Source: Acetivibrio saccincola (GTDB lineage Bacteria; Bacillota; Clostridia; Acetivibrionales; Acetivibrionaceae). Taken from it: a DNA stretch of 64,000 nucleotides. Position 1 is the stretch's first letter. Each line of letters begins with the position of its first letter. Below are positions 36,398-49,300 of this stretch, in pieces. The DNA lies in assembly GCF_002844395.1 (NCBI RefSeq), contig NZ_CP025197.1, positions 372,001-436,000 of the forward strand, in the 5' to 3' direction. Below the pieces are notes generated by a model. It saw only the letters and a program-made list of their open reading frames with translations. It had not been told where the DNA came from and searched no databases. Both the position numbers and the translations under genes were made by a program.

Positions 36398-38297
36398 TCG
36401 GGTAGGAGGTAAATAATTATTTTATTTACCGACCTCCCACACCACCGTACGTACGGTTCACGTATACGGCGGTTTCATAGTTTACACTCTAACTTCAAGG
36501 TAATATTTAAGAAGACTTAAATACCCTTGCTTTTCAAACCTGGCATTGGTTAGAGTTGTTGCAAGAATCCAGCTATTGGCTGTGTGCCAGTAGCTTTTTC
36601 TTGTGTTAGCCCATTCCCATGCCTTTTTCTTTAGCTACTCCTAACTTCCGAAGATTTTCGAATTTCGTCCTGACCTTCTTCCATCTTTTCCATGTTATCA
36701 TCCGAATCCTTCTCCTTAACCATTCATCTATGGATTGCATAATCGCTTTCATGTCTGCCAGCTTAAAATACCGGACCCATCCACGAATAATTTGATTAAG
36801 TTTAGTTTTCCTTCCTTCTATGCTCATACCGTTACTCCTACCTGTTGTCTCTCTTAGTTTATCTTTTAATTTTGTTATGCTTTTAGGGTGAACTCTAAAT
36901 CTGCATTTGCCTTTTATTCTATAGAAACCATATCCTAGATATTTAATTTGATTAAGTCTAGTTATTGAAGTTTTCTCTTTGTTTATCTTTAACTTCAATT
37001 TACCTTCTATGAATTTGCTGACCCTTTGAAATTGCCGTTGTCCAGCTCTCTTGCTCTTTGTAAATATCATAAGGTCATCGGCATATCTTACAAATCGATA
37101 GCCCCATTCCTCAAGCTTTTGGTCTAACTCATTTAGCATGATATTAGCTAAAAGCGGGCTAATTGGTCCACCTTGGGGAACTCCCACGTCGCTTCTTATG
37201 AACATCCCCCTATCCATGATTCCCGCATTTAGAAACTTTTGGATTAAAGATAAAACTCTATTATCTTTTATTAGTCTTGATAGAATTTCCATTAGCATAG
37301 ATTGATTCACTGTATCGAAGAATTTTTCTAAATCTATATCGATAACATACCAATATCCTTGATTTGCGTATTCCTGGCATTTCTTTAGGGCATCGTGACA
37401 TCCTCTATTAGGTCTAAATCCATAACTTGTTTCTACAAATTGCTTTTCGTATATTGGACTTAATACTTGAAGAATTGCCTGTTGGACTACTCTATCTCTT
37501 AAGGTGGGTATCCCCAGTTTGCGTGTTTTACCATTTTCTTTTGGTATTTCTACACGTTTAACCGGGTATGGTTTGTAGCTTCCTTTCAGTAAGGATGTTA
37601 GAATTTCCTCCCGGTGTGTCTTTAAATGTTCTAGAAGTTCATCCATTTCCATTTGGTCAACTCCACCTGCTCCTTTATTTCTCTTTACCTTTTGATAGGC
37701 TTCATTCATATTGCCACTGGATAGGATTCTTTCTAACATTCTTTCTGTTGGTTTGTTTGTGTTGATGTTGTCATTTTCAATCATCCTTGAATCACTCTGC
37801 CCATTTCTGCGTCTTTCGTGTTCCACACTATTCCCACAGCTGATGATGGTGTCTTTATTCTGTTTTCTGCATATTAACGTGTTCTCAGTAATTTTCATTG
37901 ACTTCATCTCCTATGATTCAGCCCTTCCTATGATATCTAGATTCTCATAGTACTATGGCTTCTGCTGACTTCTCATGACAAATCTTGTTTCAACCATGGT
38001 TCATACTCTGTTTCCCCATGTCCATGAGACCTCCCCAGGTAAGAGCAACAACCTTCCTCCCATGCAACCGCCACATTTACTGTGTAGAGTTCGGGTAGTA
38101 TTGGACTTCGTTTTGTTATGCAAACTCATCCGCTCTACTTCAGCCTGATGTGATTTCTGTTCGTCGGTTCAGGATTTTGCCTCCAGCTTCCTTCAGATTC
38201 CACGTCGCCGTGGACACCCTTGCTCTTGGCTAACGGTTCCTACTACCAAGCCCGTAGTGGACTTTCACCACCAAGTTGTTGCCCATGCTGGGCACAC
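36398..38297 (-). mobile_element. Group II intron (probably class IIC), minus strand
   Basis: Comparing the two ISLre2 copies fixes the ends exactly. The RNA begins GTGTGCCC (GUGYG rule, 38297 leftwards) and ends ...CCCGAT (36398). Near the 3' end a domain V-like hairpin (around 36440-36475, CGTATACGTGAACCGTACG) and a domain VI-like stem GGTAAATAA/TTATTTACC are visible. It encodes one reverse transcriptase. It sits seven bases behind the C(UUCG)G hairpin of the IS, the typical landing site of class IIC introns. Confidence 0.9.
36606..37898 (-). CDS. ltrA: Group II intron reverse transcriptase/maturase
   Basis: About 430 residues. RT motifs are clear: VKRNKGAGGVDQMEMD, RKLGIPTLRDRVVQQAI, ETSYGFRPNRGCHDAL, VIDIDLEKFFDTVNQ, the catalytic RYADDLMIF, and GVPQGGPISPLLANIML. 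A maturase X domain follows (LNQIIRGWVRYFKLADMK). The protein ends right after it, with no HNH endonuclease, as in class IIC intron proteins. The ATG at 37898 has AGGAG nine bases upstream; the ATG at 37907 touches that box. Lies inside the intron RNA as expected (domain IV). Confidence 0.93.
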   Translation of the reverse strand: MKITENTLICRKQNKDTIISCGNSVEHERRRNGQSDSRMIENDNINTNKPTERMLERILSSGNMNEAYQKVKRNKGAGGVDQMEMDELLEHLKTHREEILTSLLKGSYKPYPVKRVEIPKENGKTRKLGIPTLRDRVVQQAILQVLSPIYEKQFVETSYGFRPNRGCHDALKKCQEYANQGYWYVIDIDLEKFFDTVNQSMLMEILSRLIKDNRVLSLIQKFLNAGIMDRGMFIRSDVGVPQGGPISPLLANIMLNELDQKLEEWGYRFVRYADDLMIFTKSKRAGQRQFQRVSKFIEGKLKLKINKEKTSITRLNQIKYLGYGFYRIKGKCRFRVHPKSITKLKDKLRETTGRSNGMSIEGRKTKLNQIIRGWVRYFKLADMKAIMQSIDEWLRRRIRMITWKRWKKVRTKFENLRKLGVAKEKGMGMG

Positions 38298-38392
38298 ATA
38301 ATTAGGAGATATCCGAAGATATCTCCCATATACATAAATCATCCTGTATAATGTTAATTGACGGAAAAAAAAACATTGATAGGAGTAGATTT

Positions 38393-39868
38393 ATGTATAA
38401 CCTAAGTGTAAACGGAAACGGTGTTAATTTCAAGGATTTAGAGAAAAAAATATATAAATATGCCTGTGAACAGGCATGTAAGATGATGACAGAGATTCTG
38501 ACAAATTTAGATAAAATGCTTTTGGAGAAAAGGGATAAAAAAGTTTTTAGATTCAAGGTGTTCAAGCATACTTGTATTAAGACAATCATGGGACCCGTGG
38601 AGATTGATCGAAGGGTTTATGAATATGTTGATGAAAACGGGAAGAAAAGCTACAGATATTTGCTTGATGAATATCTGGAAATGGAAACTATAGGTCACAT
38701 GTCTGCAAACCTTGTTGAGAAGATGGTTGAAAATGCAACAAACGTTTCTATGCGTAAGGCTGCACAGAACATAAAAGAAATGACGAACCAGGATGTAAGC
38801 CATATGGCTGTTTGGAATATAGTGCAGGAGTTAGGTCAGCGGATTGAGAAACATGAAGATGAAAAAATTAAGCAATATGAGGATTGTAAACTTAATGGCC
38901 AAAAAGAAGTAAAGGTATTGTTTGAAGAAGCAGATGGTGTTTGGCTCTGCATGCAAGGAAAAGACAAGCCTAAAAAGGGTCGAAAGAAAGAGTTGAAGCT
39001 TTCAGTGACGTATGAAGGATGGGTCAGGAGAAGTGGGAAGAAAGAAGCCTATTTGTTAAAAAACAAACGTGTATGTGCTGGGTTTACTGATTCCCGTAAG
39101 TTCAAGAAACTTAGAGATACAAAGATAGCAGAAGAGTATAATGTGGATGAAATTGAAACTAAGATTGTTAATGGAGATGGAGCAAGTTGGATAAAAGAAG
39201 GGCTTGGCGAGGAGGGTGTCTATTATCAGTTAGATCCCTTCCACAAGAGCCAGGCTGTTTTGAGGAATGTACCGGACAAAAAAGAAGCCGTAAAGCTGAT
39301 AAAGCAGCTTCATGAGGGTGAGGAAGAGAAAGCCTTAGAACGCATAAAGGAACTTATGTATGAATGTGGTGGAGAAGAATTGCCTGTTAAGAAGTTAAAG
39401 ACGCTTGAGGGATATTTAACGGCGAATAAGGAGGGATTAAGACCTTACCATTTAAGAGAAGACATAAAGATGCCAGAAGCACCGGAAGGGCTTTTATACA
39501 GGCATTTAGGCACGATGGAACACAATATATGCGATGTATTGGCTCAACGAATGAAAGGAAGGAAAATGAGTTGGTCAATAAAAGGGGCAAACAATCTTTC
39601 GAAGATTCTTGCAGAGAAATTCAGTGGCAGTCTTTATACCACTATAGACAAATTACTATATGGGGTTATTCCTGAACAGAAGTTTGAAGAAATTGTGGAT
39701 GCTATCAAAAGGGTTGCCAGTAAGGTTCCGAGTAAACTAAAAAAGCAAAAAACATATAAAATTCATGAAGCGACTCGTCCATTTGAAGGATGTGCAGTTA
39801 CTGAGGGCAGGAAGGCTATTAGAAATATTTTTAATGATCGATGTGCAACAGAATTAATATATCGATAA
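38393..39868 (+). CDS. ISLre2/UPF0236-type transposase, copy 2
   Basis: 491 residues, protein identical to copy 1 (30716-32191), same start logic (AGGAG then ATG). The DNA differs at very few bases, so the duplication is recent. The intron lies between the element's terminal repeat and this gene, so the coding region and its TATAAT-containing leader are kept but the distal left end is now 1.9 kb away. Whether the element can still transpose before intron splicing is doubtful, since intron DNA adds length but does not remove ends. Confidence 0.92.
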   Translation: MYNLSVNGNGVNFKDLEKKIYKYACEQACKMMTEILTNLDKMLLEKRDKKVFRFKVFKHTCIKTIMGPVEIDRRVYEYVDENGKKSYRYLLDEYLEMETIGHMSANLVEKMVENATNVSMRKAAQNIKEMTNQDVSHMAVWNIVQELGQRIEKHEDEKIKQYEDCKLNGQKEVKVLFEEADGVWLCMQGKDKPKKGRKKELKLSVTYEGWVRRSGKKEAYLLKNKRVCAGFTDSRKFKKLRDTKIAEEYNVDEIETKIVNGDGASWIKEGLGEEGVYYQLDPFHKSQAVLRNVPDKKEAVKLIKQLHEGEEEKALERIKELMYECGGEELPVKKLKTLEGYLTANKEGLRPYHLREDIKMPEAPEGLLYRHLGTMEHNICDVLAQRMKGRKMSWSIKGANNLSKILAEKFSGSLYTTIDKLLYGVIPEQKFEEIVDAIKRVASKVPSKLKKQKTYKIHEATRPFEGCAVTEGRKAIRNIFNDRCATELIYR

Positions 39869-39974
39869 AGTAGAAAAGATATTTAAGCACATTTACAATG
39901 AGGTATTCCTGTATGATATTAAGAAAACAGGTTAACTTGATTAAATTATAAAAAGTAGTGTTTATGCCGCGAAA

Positions 39975-40113
39975 GCCTCTTGACAATGAGTAATCAGCAT
40001 GTTAGGCTTCTATGCCAAGCATCAGACATACTTACATAGAATATCTCCTTGTTCAGAATGGTTGATGCCGCTGATGCCTCAAAACATGCTGTAAGAGGCT
40101 TGTTGTCAAGAGG
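39975..40113. other. Nested-stem structure in the ISLre2 3' non-coding region, copy 2
   Basis: Same three nested stems as in copy 1, with all paired bases preserved. Together with the IS right end it fills the gap between the transposase and the second giant Rhs gene. Confidence 0.7.
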
Positions 40114-40366
40114 ATCGTGGAATAAATGTGTGGAACTATGCTGCATAGTAAAAAAGTGGGTTTTTAATGCATAACAAGCCAAACTTTCCAGAAAGAAGTT
40201 CACTAAATTAAAAGTATGAGGATTTCACATTGACCTTCAAAGCAAGTAAACCAATAAAATAACAGGATGAAGAGATCATTGCCAACTTTTACTTGACACA
40301 AACGTTAAAAAAATAAAGGTTCCAATGCAATTTAAAATATAATATAATTTTAAGGGAGGCAGAAAA

Positions 40367-43300
40367 ATGTTTACAAAAAGAAAGGCTATTTCTATAGTAA
40401 TAGTTATGGTACTTACTTTCAACATGTTTTTAACATCTGTGGTAAATATTTTTGCATTCAGCGAAGGGGAACAACTTAGTATTGGAGAAGAAGTAAAAGA
40501 AAAAAATGTAACAATAAATGATTTGAAGCCAGAAAATAAAATGCCTGAAGAAGAAAAAGATTATATTGAAAAGGAAGGCATTTTAGAAGAAAGTAAGAAA
40601 GATGATGAAGATAAAACCAAAGATGAAAAAGAAAATAATTTAGAAAAAGATGAAAAGATTGATAAAGAAAAAGATTATGTTGAAAAAGAAGATAAAAAAG
40701 ATAATGGAATAATAGTAGTTTATAAAGATATTAAAAATGCTGACAAAATAAAAACTCAAATCTCTTCAAAAAACAGCATTTCTCAAATCAAATCCCATAG
40801 GCTTAGTGAAAGACTCCAAATGGAGAAAATAGAAATTAAAAGTGAAGATAAATTAGAATCTGTCCTGGAGGATTTAAATAATAATTTGGATGTTTTATAT
40901 GCTCAACCTGATTATATTTGGAATCATTTGATTTGCCGCAGGAAGAGTATTTTAATCAGCAATGGGCACTTTTTAATAACGGACAAGAGATTAAAGGAGT
41001 TAACGGAACACAGGGTATAGATATAAACATTCAAAATGCATGGGATATTACTTATGGTGGAAATGATGTTATAGTTGCCGTTATAGATACCGGAGTTGAT
41101 ATTAAACATCCTGATATCGAAGAAAATATCTTTATAAATGTTAATGAAGAGTTAGACAGCGAAGATACAGATGGTAATGATTTAATAGATGATAAAAACG
41201 GGTGGGACTTTGTAAACAATGACAACAGTGTTTATGATTCTTCTGAACATGATTTTCATGGGACGCATATAAGCGGTATTGTTGCTGCTTCATTAAATGG
41301 AGAAGGAATAGCAGGTGTAGCTCCAAATGTAAAAATTCTTCCTGTTAAATTCATGGAAGGAAATACAGGAAGAACTTCAGATGCAATAAAAGCAATTGAA
41401 TACGCATCCAGCATGGGAGCTTCAATTTTTAACTGTAGTTGGGGATCTTTACATTATAATCAGGCACTCAAGGATGTAATAGAACAAACAGAGGGGCTGT
41501 TTGTTTGTGCAGCAGGCAATTTTGGTCAAAATACAGAGATAGAGCCAGTATATCCGGCTGCCTACGATCTTGGTAATATAATTTCAGTTGCAGCTATAAA
41601 TAATAATGGTGGATTAGCACCGTTTTCTAATTATGGAGAAAGTATAGATATTGCTGCACCAGGGGTTTCAATTATAAGTACAGTTCCAGAAGGTGAGTAT
41701 GATTATCTTAGTGGAACATCAGTTGCAGTTCCTCATGTTGCAGGTGTAGCAGCACTTATAAAAAGCATGGATAATAGTTTAAGCACAGCGGAGATAAAAG
41801 ATAGAATACTTGGTAATGTGACGAAATCGCAACATCTCTCTGGGAAAGTTTCTACTTCGGGGAGATTAAATGCAGGAGCAGCATTATTAAATGAACCACC
41901 TGAAAGTAATGATGATGGTAGTGAAGAATTTGTTGATGAAGGGCAGCTTACAATAGAAATATCCAGTATGAAGGCTGAGCCAGGTCAGGAAATAGAAATA
42001 CCAATAAATATAAACAATATTCCTGAAGAAGGAATAAGCGGTTTTGATTTTATAGTAAATTATGATAAAACAGAAATGACATATAAAGGATTTGAGGCTG
42101 GAAGCATTATAAACGTTGCTTCTGCAAAGATAGAAGTTGCAGAAGTATCAAGAGGTCTAAAAATATTATATATAGATGAGTCAGAAGAATGTAATCAACC
42201 ATTAATCCAATCAGGAGAAGTGGTTAGGCTAACATTTGAACTTAACAGTTCTTTTAGCGGAGTAACTCAGACAAGCTTTAGCAGTGGTTGGTCCTTTGCA
42301 AAAGTAGGAGAAGACAATAGAGTATATGGAATTGAAAATGTGGTATTTAAATCCGGAATTATTTTTACAGGGGATAATTATTCCTTAAGAGGATGGGATA
42401 CATATGTTGAGCCTGAAAGAATAAACACTATGAATGTCAGGGAAGATGGAATAGGAGATGTAAGTGGAGACGGTCTTTTTAATAGTATAGATTATGTTTT
42501 GATGGACAGATATATACAGGAAATAATAGATACATTTCCTGTAGAAGATGATTATTGGGCAGGTGATGTAACTGCTGATGGATTAATAAACTCTAATGAC
42601 TATGTAGCAATGAACAGGGTGTTAACGGAAGTAATAGATGATTTTCCAAAATCACGTATGCTTCCTACACCCCCTACAAATCTTCAATGGACTTTGAATA
42701 GTCAATCAGAGATAGTATTAACATGGGGACAATCTTATTGCGAGGAAAGCAGTTTTTTTGAAGGATATAAAATATATGTAGATGGTCATGAAGTTGGAAC
42801 TACAACAGCGCTTACATATGCAATTACAGATATTGAAGGCTATATGCCAATTGTTACTGTAACAGGATATAGTGTAAGTCCGTATCAAATAGTGGTTGAG
42901 TCCAAACCTAGTAATGCAGCAGTAATTGATTTGGAAACTGATATAATAAAATTAACTAAAGATGTTGAAATAGAAGGTGACTTGGTCTATGACAGGGGAG
43001 TTATAGATCTAAATGGCCATACACTTATTGTAAAAGGAAATCTTACATTAACGTCAGATCCTTCAGATTCTCAAGCATATTGTACACTCAATATAGGTGG
43101 AGGCACATTGGTGGTATGGGGAGATTTTAAAATGTCTGAGTATAGCAGACTTGTTATGAGAAACCAAAATGACTATGTTCTGGTTAATGGTAATTTTGAA
43201 ACTATATCAAAGATAGACCATAAAAATAATTCAGAAATTGAAAAGGGTGGAGATGGTGCCCCATGTCTTACCAACGGCAGATTTGAGGTGCTTAGAAATT

Positions 43301-46300
43301 TTTATCAGTTAATAGGTAATGATATGATTGGTGATCCTCGAAATTTTGCTACCGCTGAAAATCATACAACAATTTTAAGTGGTCCTGATAAACAAACAAT
43401 ATGGTTTGACAGAGCAGTTGTACAGAGTAATTATGAACATTCATTTTTTGAAAATCTTGTTATTACTAAGCCACTTGAAATAGGATATGAACTTATATTG
43501 ATAGAGAAGGATTCAACAAAAGCGTGGAGAAATTTAATAGAAAGGTTTTCCTATGAGCCTGAAGAACCTGAAGAAGTGCCTAATATACCTATACAAAGGC
43601 ATGGTATAGGAGTTGTGTCCGTTTATGCAAAAATATATGCTTTAGGTGGATATAAGGACGGTGTATTTTATAACGTTATAAATGAATATGACCCTCTTAA
43701 AGGAGAATGGACCGGCAGGCAAATGAGCATGCAGAGTGCAAGAAGAAATATGGGAGTTGTTGAAATTGATAATCAGATATATATTTTAGGTGGTCAAAGC
43801 AGTAATGGTTATGAAGGAACCATTGAAAATTTTTCAGTAGTAACACAGACAGGAAACATAATTAATGCCAATGGAAATATGACACCCAGAGCGGAGATGG
43901 CAGTAGTAGCTTCGGGAAATAAAATATATGTGATAGGTGGATATAACAGTGAGGGCTGCAGTGATGTTTTGGAAGTATACGACATTATTGACAATGAGTG
44001 GAGTCAAGGAGAAAGTATGTCAGTTGCAAGACGTGGAGCTGCAGCAGTTGTGTTTGATGGAAATATATATGTCATTGGAGGTAAAAATAATTCAGGAGAA
44101 TATTTATCCACAGTTGAAAAATATAATATTGATTCGGGTCAATGGGAAACTATAAGTGCTCAGTTAAAATATCCAAGAGCTTATTTGGGTGCCGAAGTTA
44201 TAAACGGTAAAATATATGCACTTGGAGGATTTAACGGCAAATCTCATTTATCTGTTGTAGAGGTATTTGATCCTGAAAAGCCTGAAAAAGGATGGGTAGA
44301 TTCCCATAATATACTAAGACCGATATATGATGGTGGTAAACACAAAAAAATTCCTGAACCAAGGAGTTCATTTGGAACAGCAGTGGTTTATAATCAAATA
44401 TACTTAATTGGTGGAGAAGATGAAAATGGACTTATGGAAAGATCACTAAAATATGTTGTTGGTGAAATGCCGGGATTAAGGATGTATGCCGGTTCAATAA
44501 CAAAAAATACCGTGGGCGACAGGATTTTGTCGGGTGATTTTTATGAAAGTATAACTGATTTGAGCATAGATTCACCAGGTGTACCGATTAATTTACAAAG
44601 AACATATAATTCAATGGACAAGGATGAAGAGACATTTATAGGAAAAGGCTGGAGATTCAATTACGATTCCTATTTAGAAATTAAACAAAATTATGGGCGG
44701 GTTACAGCATCTTATTTAAATGTCAGAACCGGACCTAGTACAAATTATAATTCAATAGGACTTGCACCAAGGGATTCTATATTAAATCTTGAAATTGAAA
44801 ACGGTCATGCTAAAACATATAATGGAAACTGGTATAAAGTATATTTATCAAACGGTGAGTATTACGTACATAAAAATTATATTAATATTATTCCATCAGG
44901 TGTTGAGATAAAAACAGAAGCCGGAAGGAGTTTGGTGTTTGATTATGATCCTGATACCGGTGAATACATATCCTCATATGGAAATTATAGCAAACTTTTC
45001 AAAAGTAATGATAAATATATTTTGGTTAAAAATGATATGACAAAGTATGAATATACAAAAAGTTCAGGAGACAACTTGTACAGATTGTCGGTAATTAAGG
45101 ATAAGTATGAAAATACACTGAATGTAAGTGGAAGTTTGCAAAATGGAATATACAGGATTAACGAAATAAGTGATGGAGCAGGAAGGTATTTGAGATTTGA
45201 TTATAATGATTTGGAGAAAACCATAACAGCAACAGATAATGAAGGTAGGACATTTGAATACAAATTAAATAATGATGGACAGCTTCAAGAAGTTATAAAT
45301 GAATACGGAAAGGGAACAAGATATACTTATTATACTTCTGAGGATTTTACTGATGATGATCCAGGTAATAATGTTAATGATGAGAATTTAGAGAAACTAA
45401 GTGTTAATATAGGAAGATTGAAAAATGTAGAAATACAGGTGGAAAAAGAGGTTAACGGTACAATTGTAGAGGAGTACCAGGTGATATTAACAAATTATTA
45501 TGATCAGTACGAAAGAATATATAAACAAGATGATGCATACAAGAAAGTAAAATACTGGCTCTTCTTAGATGTAAATATGGATGAGAATGCTGAACCTGGC
45601 ACAGGAAGTGAAGTAATAGGCTCTGTAAAGAGGCAGTTTATAGACCAAAATAACGTAGCTACAACTATAGAATATAGCAGCTTTTTAAAACATCCCATAA
45701 AAGAGGAACACCCGGATGGTGGTATAATTGAGTATGAATACGAGATAAAATACAATGGTGCTTGGACAAATATAACAAACATTGGCATGGATGAAGCTAT
45801 AAAAATAATAGGAAATAAAGATACAAGATATTTTGTAAAAGATAAATACGGCTATACTACTATGCGTGAAATTGATGTAAACGGAAATCTTGTAAAAGAA
45901 ACCGAACGCTATGATGCAAGTGCGGTAGCAACTGTAGATGCACCTTATACTGAATATTCATATGATTTTAACTTGGTTCTAGATAATTTGGATCAAAGTA
46001 AAAACAACCTTATAAAAGTAGAAGAGAAAAAAGCAAATAATATAACAGATTCTAAAACAGAATACGTATATGACGGAGTAAAATTAGTTATGAAAAAAGA
46101 ACGAATTGACCTTGATGATGGAAAAGAAGTTTATGCTGTAACTGAATATACATACAACCCTGACCATATTATAAAAGGACTTGTACAAACAGTTACAAAT
46201 CCAGATGGAGTAATTACCGAATTTGAATATTATACGAATGGATATTTAAAAGCAGTAAAGGATCAAGATGGAAATGAAACAAAATATGTTTACGATGGTA

Positions 46301-49300
46301 TTGGAAGAGTTGTAGAGAAGACTACACAGATGGGCTTTAAAACAATCTATCAATATAAAGATGAGGATGAGAATGAAAGCAGGGTGAAAAAAATAATAGT
46401 AAGTGATGGAAAGGGAAGGAACAGCATAACATTGACAGAGGAAGATGGTTACGGAAACATAATAAGAGAGGTAACACCTAAGCAGTATGAAGAAGGTGAG
46501 GAATATGAAACAAGATATGAATACAATTTAAGAAATGAGCTTGTAAAGAAGATTGAAAAATTAACAACCGGAGATATATATATTACGAGATATGAATATG
46601 ACAATGCAGGAAATTTACAAAAAGAGATAAAGCCTAATGGAGATACCTACGTAACTGAATATGATAAAATGAATAGGATCAAGAAACTTACTTATAAAAA
46701 AGGTCCAAATGAAGATGACGGTGTTGTACTGGAAGAGTACTTTTATACCATGCCTGAACGTGAAACAGGAAGTAATTTAAAAAACAATGTGATTGAGAAG
46801 AGAGTTTATTATGAGGATGAACAGGATAAATACATAACTACAAAAGTAATAAGGGACTATAAAGCAAACACAGAAACAATTGAAGAAGAGGGTATAGAAG
46901 AACCCCTTGTAAAGGAGTATTCTAAAAATAATAAATTAATGAAAGAAATAAGAGGAGATAAAATTACTTGGTATGCCTATGATGGTTTAGGAAGAATAAC
47001 TGCAAAGAGAACTCCAATTGAAAAGAAAAACGGTGAGATATACTACACCAGGACAAAATATGAATACACTCCTGCAGGAATTTTAAAGGGAGAATTTACT
47101 GGACTGGAAAAAGTACCGATAGTTGAAAACCCATCAACATATATTGGAAAAATTTATGAATACGATAATATGGGAAGATTAAAAGAGGTATTCGTCCAAG
47201 ATGCAAAATATGTATATCAGGGTGGACAAGCTACTCCAACTGTTACAGTGACGAAGCTTTCCAATTATAATTATGATGATGATGGTAATTTGAGTGAAGA
47301 GACTATAGAGGTTGGAAATGAAGTTAGAATTACTAAATATAAAAACAACCATTTGGGATTGCCTGATGTTAAGTATGAATTTGTATGGGCAGATGAAGTT
47401 TACGAAATACCTGATGACGAGACAGGAGCATTTGCCATAGTTACAGAATATGAATATGATGCTGATGGAAATACAATAAAAGAAACAACAGGGGCTAAAA
47501 AGCTAAATCTAGGAAATGATTTTGAAATAATTGAAGAATATGGAACTGAAGTAATAAAAAAACATCAATATGATGACTATGGCAGAGTCATAAAGACAAT
47601 TGAAAAAGGAAGTATTATCCCTGAAGGAAGCAGTAGTTCACAGCCGGTTGTTCAGGATATAATAACAGAAACAGAGTATGATTGGGAAGGAAGACCTGTA
47701 AAAGTTATAGACGGAAGAGGAAATGTGACAGAATACACATATACATATGAAGATACCGGGCTTGTTGAAAAGATGGTACAGACCCTGAACGGGGAAAGTG
47801 TAGTAAGTGTGGTATATTACGACTGGGCAGGAAGAGTTATTGCAGAAGTGTCACCTGATAATTACGTTGCAGGGGCAGATATAAGCCAAATGAACAGAAC
47901 TGTATATGTGTATGAAGAAAATCAGTTAAAAGAAAAAAGATATATGGGTGATTTAACTGAGTTTACTTCAAGTTCACATCCACAAAAACAGACATCAAAT
48001 ATAAACATGGTAATAAGAAAATATGAATATGATAACTATGGTAACAAGATAAAAGAATGGGACGGAGTAGGATATCAGGATGGATACTATATAGAATATG
48101 AGTACAATCTTGCAGACATGGTTACAAAAGTTATTGACCCTGAAGCAGCTGAGATTGGGAGATATACAACAAGATATGAGTATGATGGGCTAGGAAGGTT
48201 AACAGTTGAAACAAATCTTAAAGGCAATACGATTGCAAATGGTCATCCGAAGGGAATATTCTATTCAAAAACAGCATATGATTATGACTATTTGAATAAC
48301 GTGACTAGAAAATGGGTAGGAAGAGGAACAACAGATTCTTTTGATCCAAGACAGGTCGGGGAACTTATAGAAGAAAATTCATACGATATTTTGGGTAATT
48401 TGATATCTCACATTGACGGAAATGGCAATACAACAAAATATAAATACAATTCATTAGGCGAATTGAAAGAAGTAAAATATCCAATTGACAGCACAATGGA
48501 AATAGATGGTACTTCAGCATATAGGGTAAATTATGAATATGATGCTGCGAGGAATTTAAGAAGAGAAAGTGACAATTACGACAAAGAGATTTTATATGAA
48601 TATGATGGTACAGGAAGACTTCAATCTAAAACTTCACAAAAAATTGACGGAACGGAATCTATAACGGTTGGTACACGGTATGACTCAAATGGAAATGTAA
48701 GGTTTGAAATTGACGGAAGAGGAAATAAGACAGAGTATAAATATGATGAATTAAACAAGCTTATAGAAAAGAAACAAGTGGTAATAAAGGGTAGCGAAAC
48801 AATAGAGCATATTGAAAGCTATACATATGATAAAAATGGAAATCTAATGACAACTACAAATTCAGTGACAAGAGGCGGGAACACGGCTGTAAGCACTGAA
48901 GAAAATGTATATGATGAAATTAACAGGCTTATAGAGAAAAAAGATGCTTATGATGTGTCAATTGAAAAAATCATATATGATGAAAGTAATCGTCAAATAT
49001 ATTCATTTGATGCATTGAGCCAAAGAACAGATTATGAATATGACAAAAACGGTAGACTTATAAAAACAATATATCCGGAACTTTCACTTGAAGAAAGACG
49101 AACAGAGAGCAATACATATGATTTTGCAGGAAATGTAATGATTAAAAAAGATGGTGAAAATAATAAGACAACATATGTATATGATGAATTTGACAGACTT
49201 GACTATGTAGTTGATGCAATAGGTCAAAATACAAACTATGAATATGATTTAAACGGTAACATGGTAAAACAAGAGATGTTTGATGTTAATGGAGATTTAG

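Larger units (their letters stand above)
36364..40303 (+). mobile_element. ISLre2-type insertion sequence, copy 2, split by a group II intron
   Basis: Same element as 30589-32627, near identical in DNA, with a 1900-bp group II intron inserted in its left end between 36397 and 38298. The transposase and the 3' structured region are intact. Its right end lies just upstream of the second giant Rhs gene and carries an outward TTGACA (40293-40298). Confidence 0.88.
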
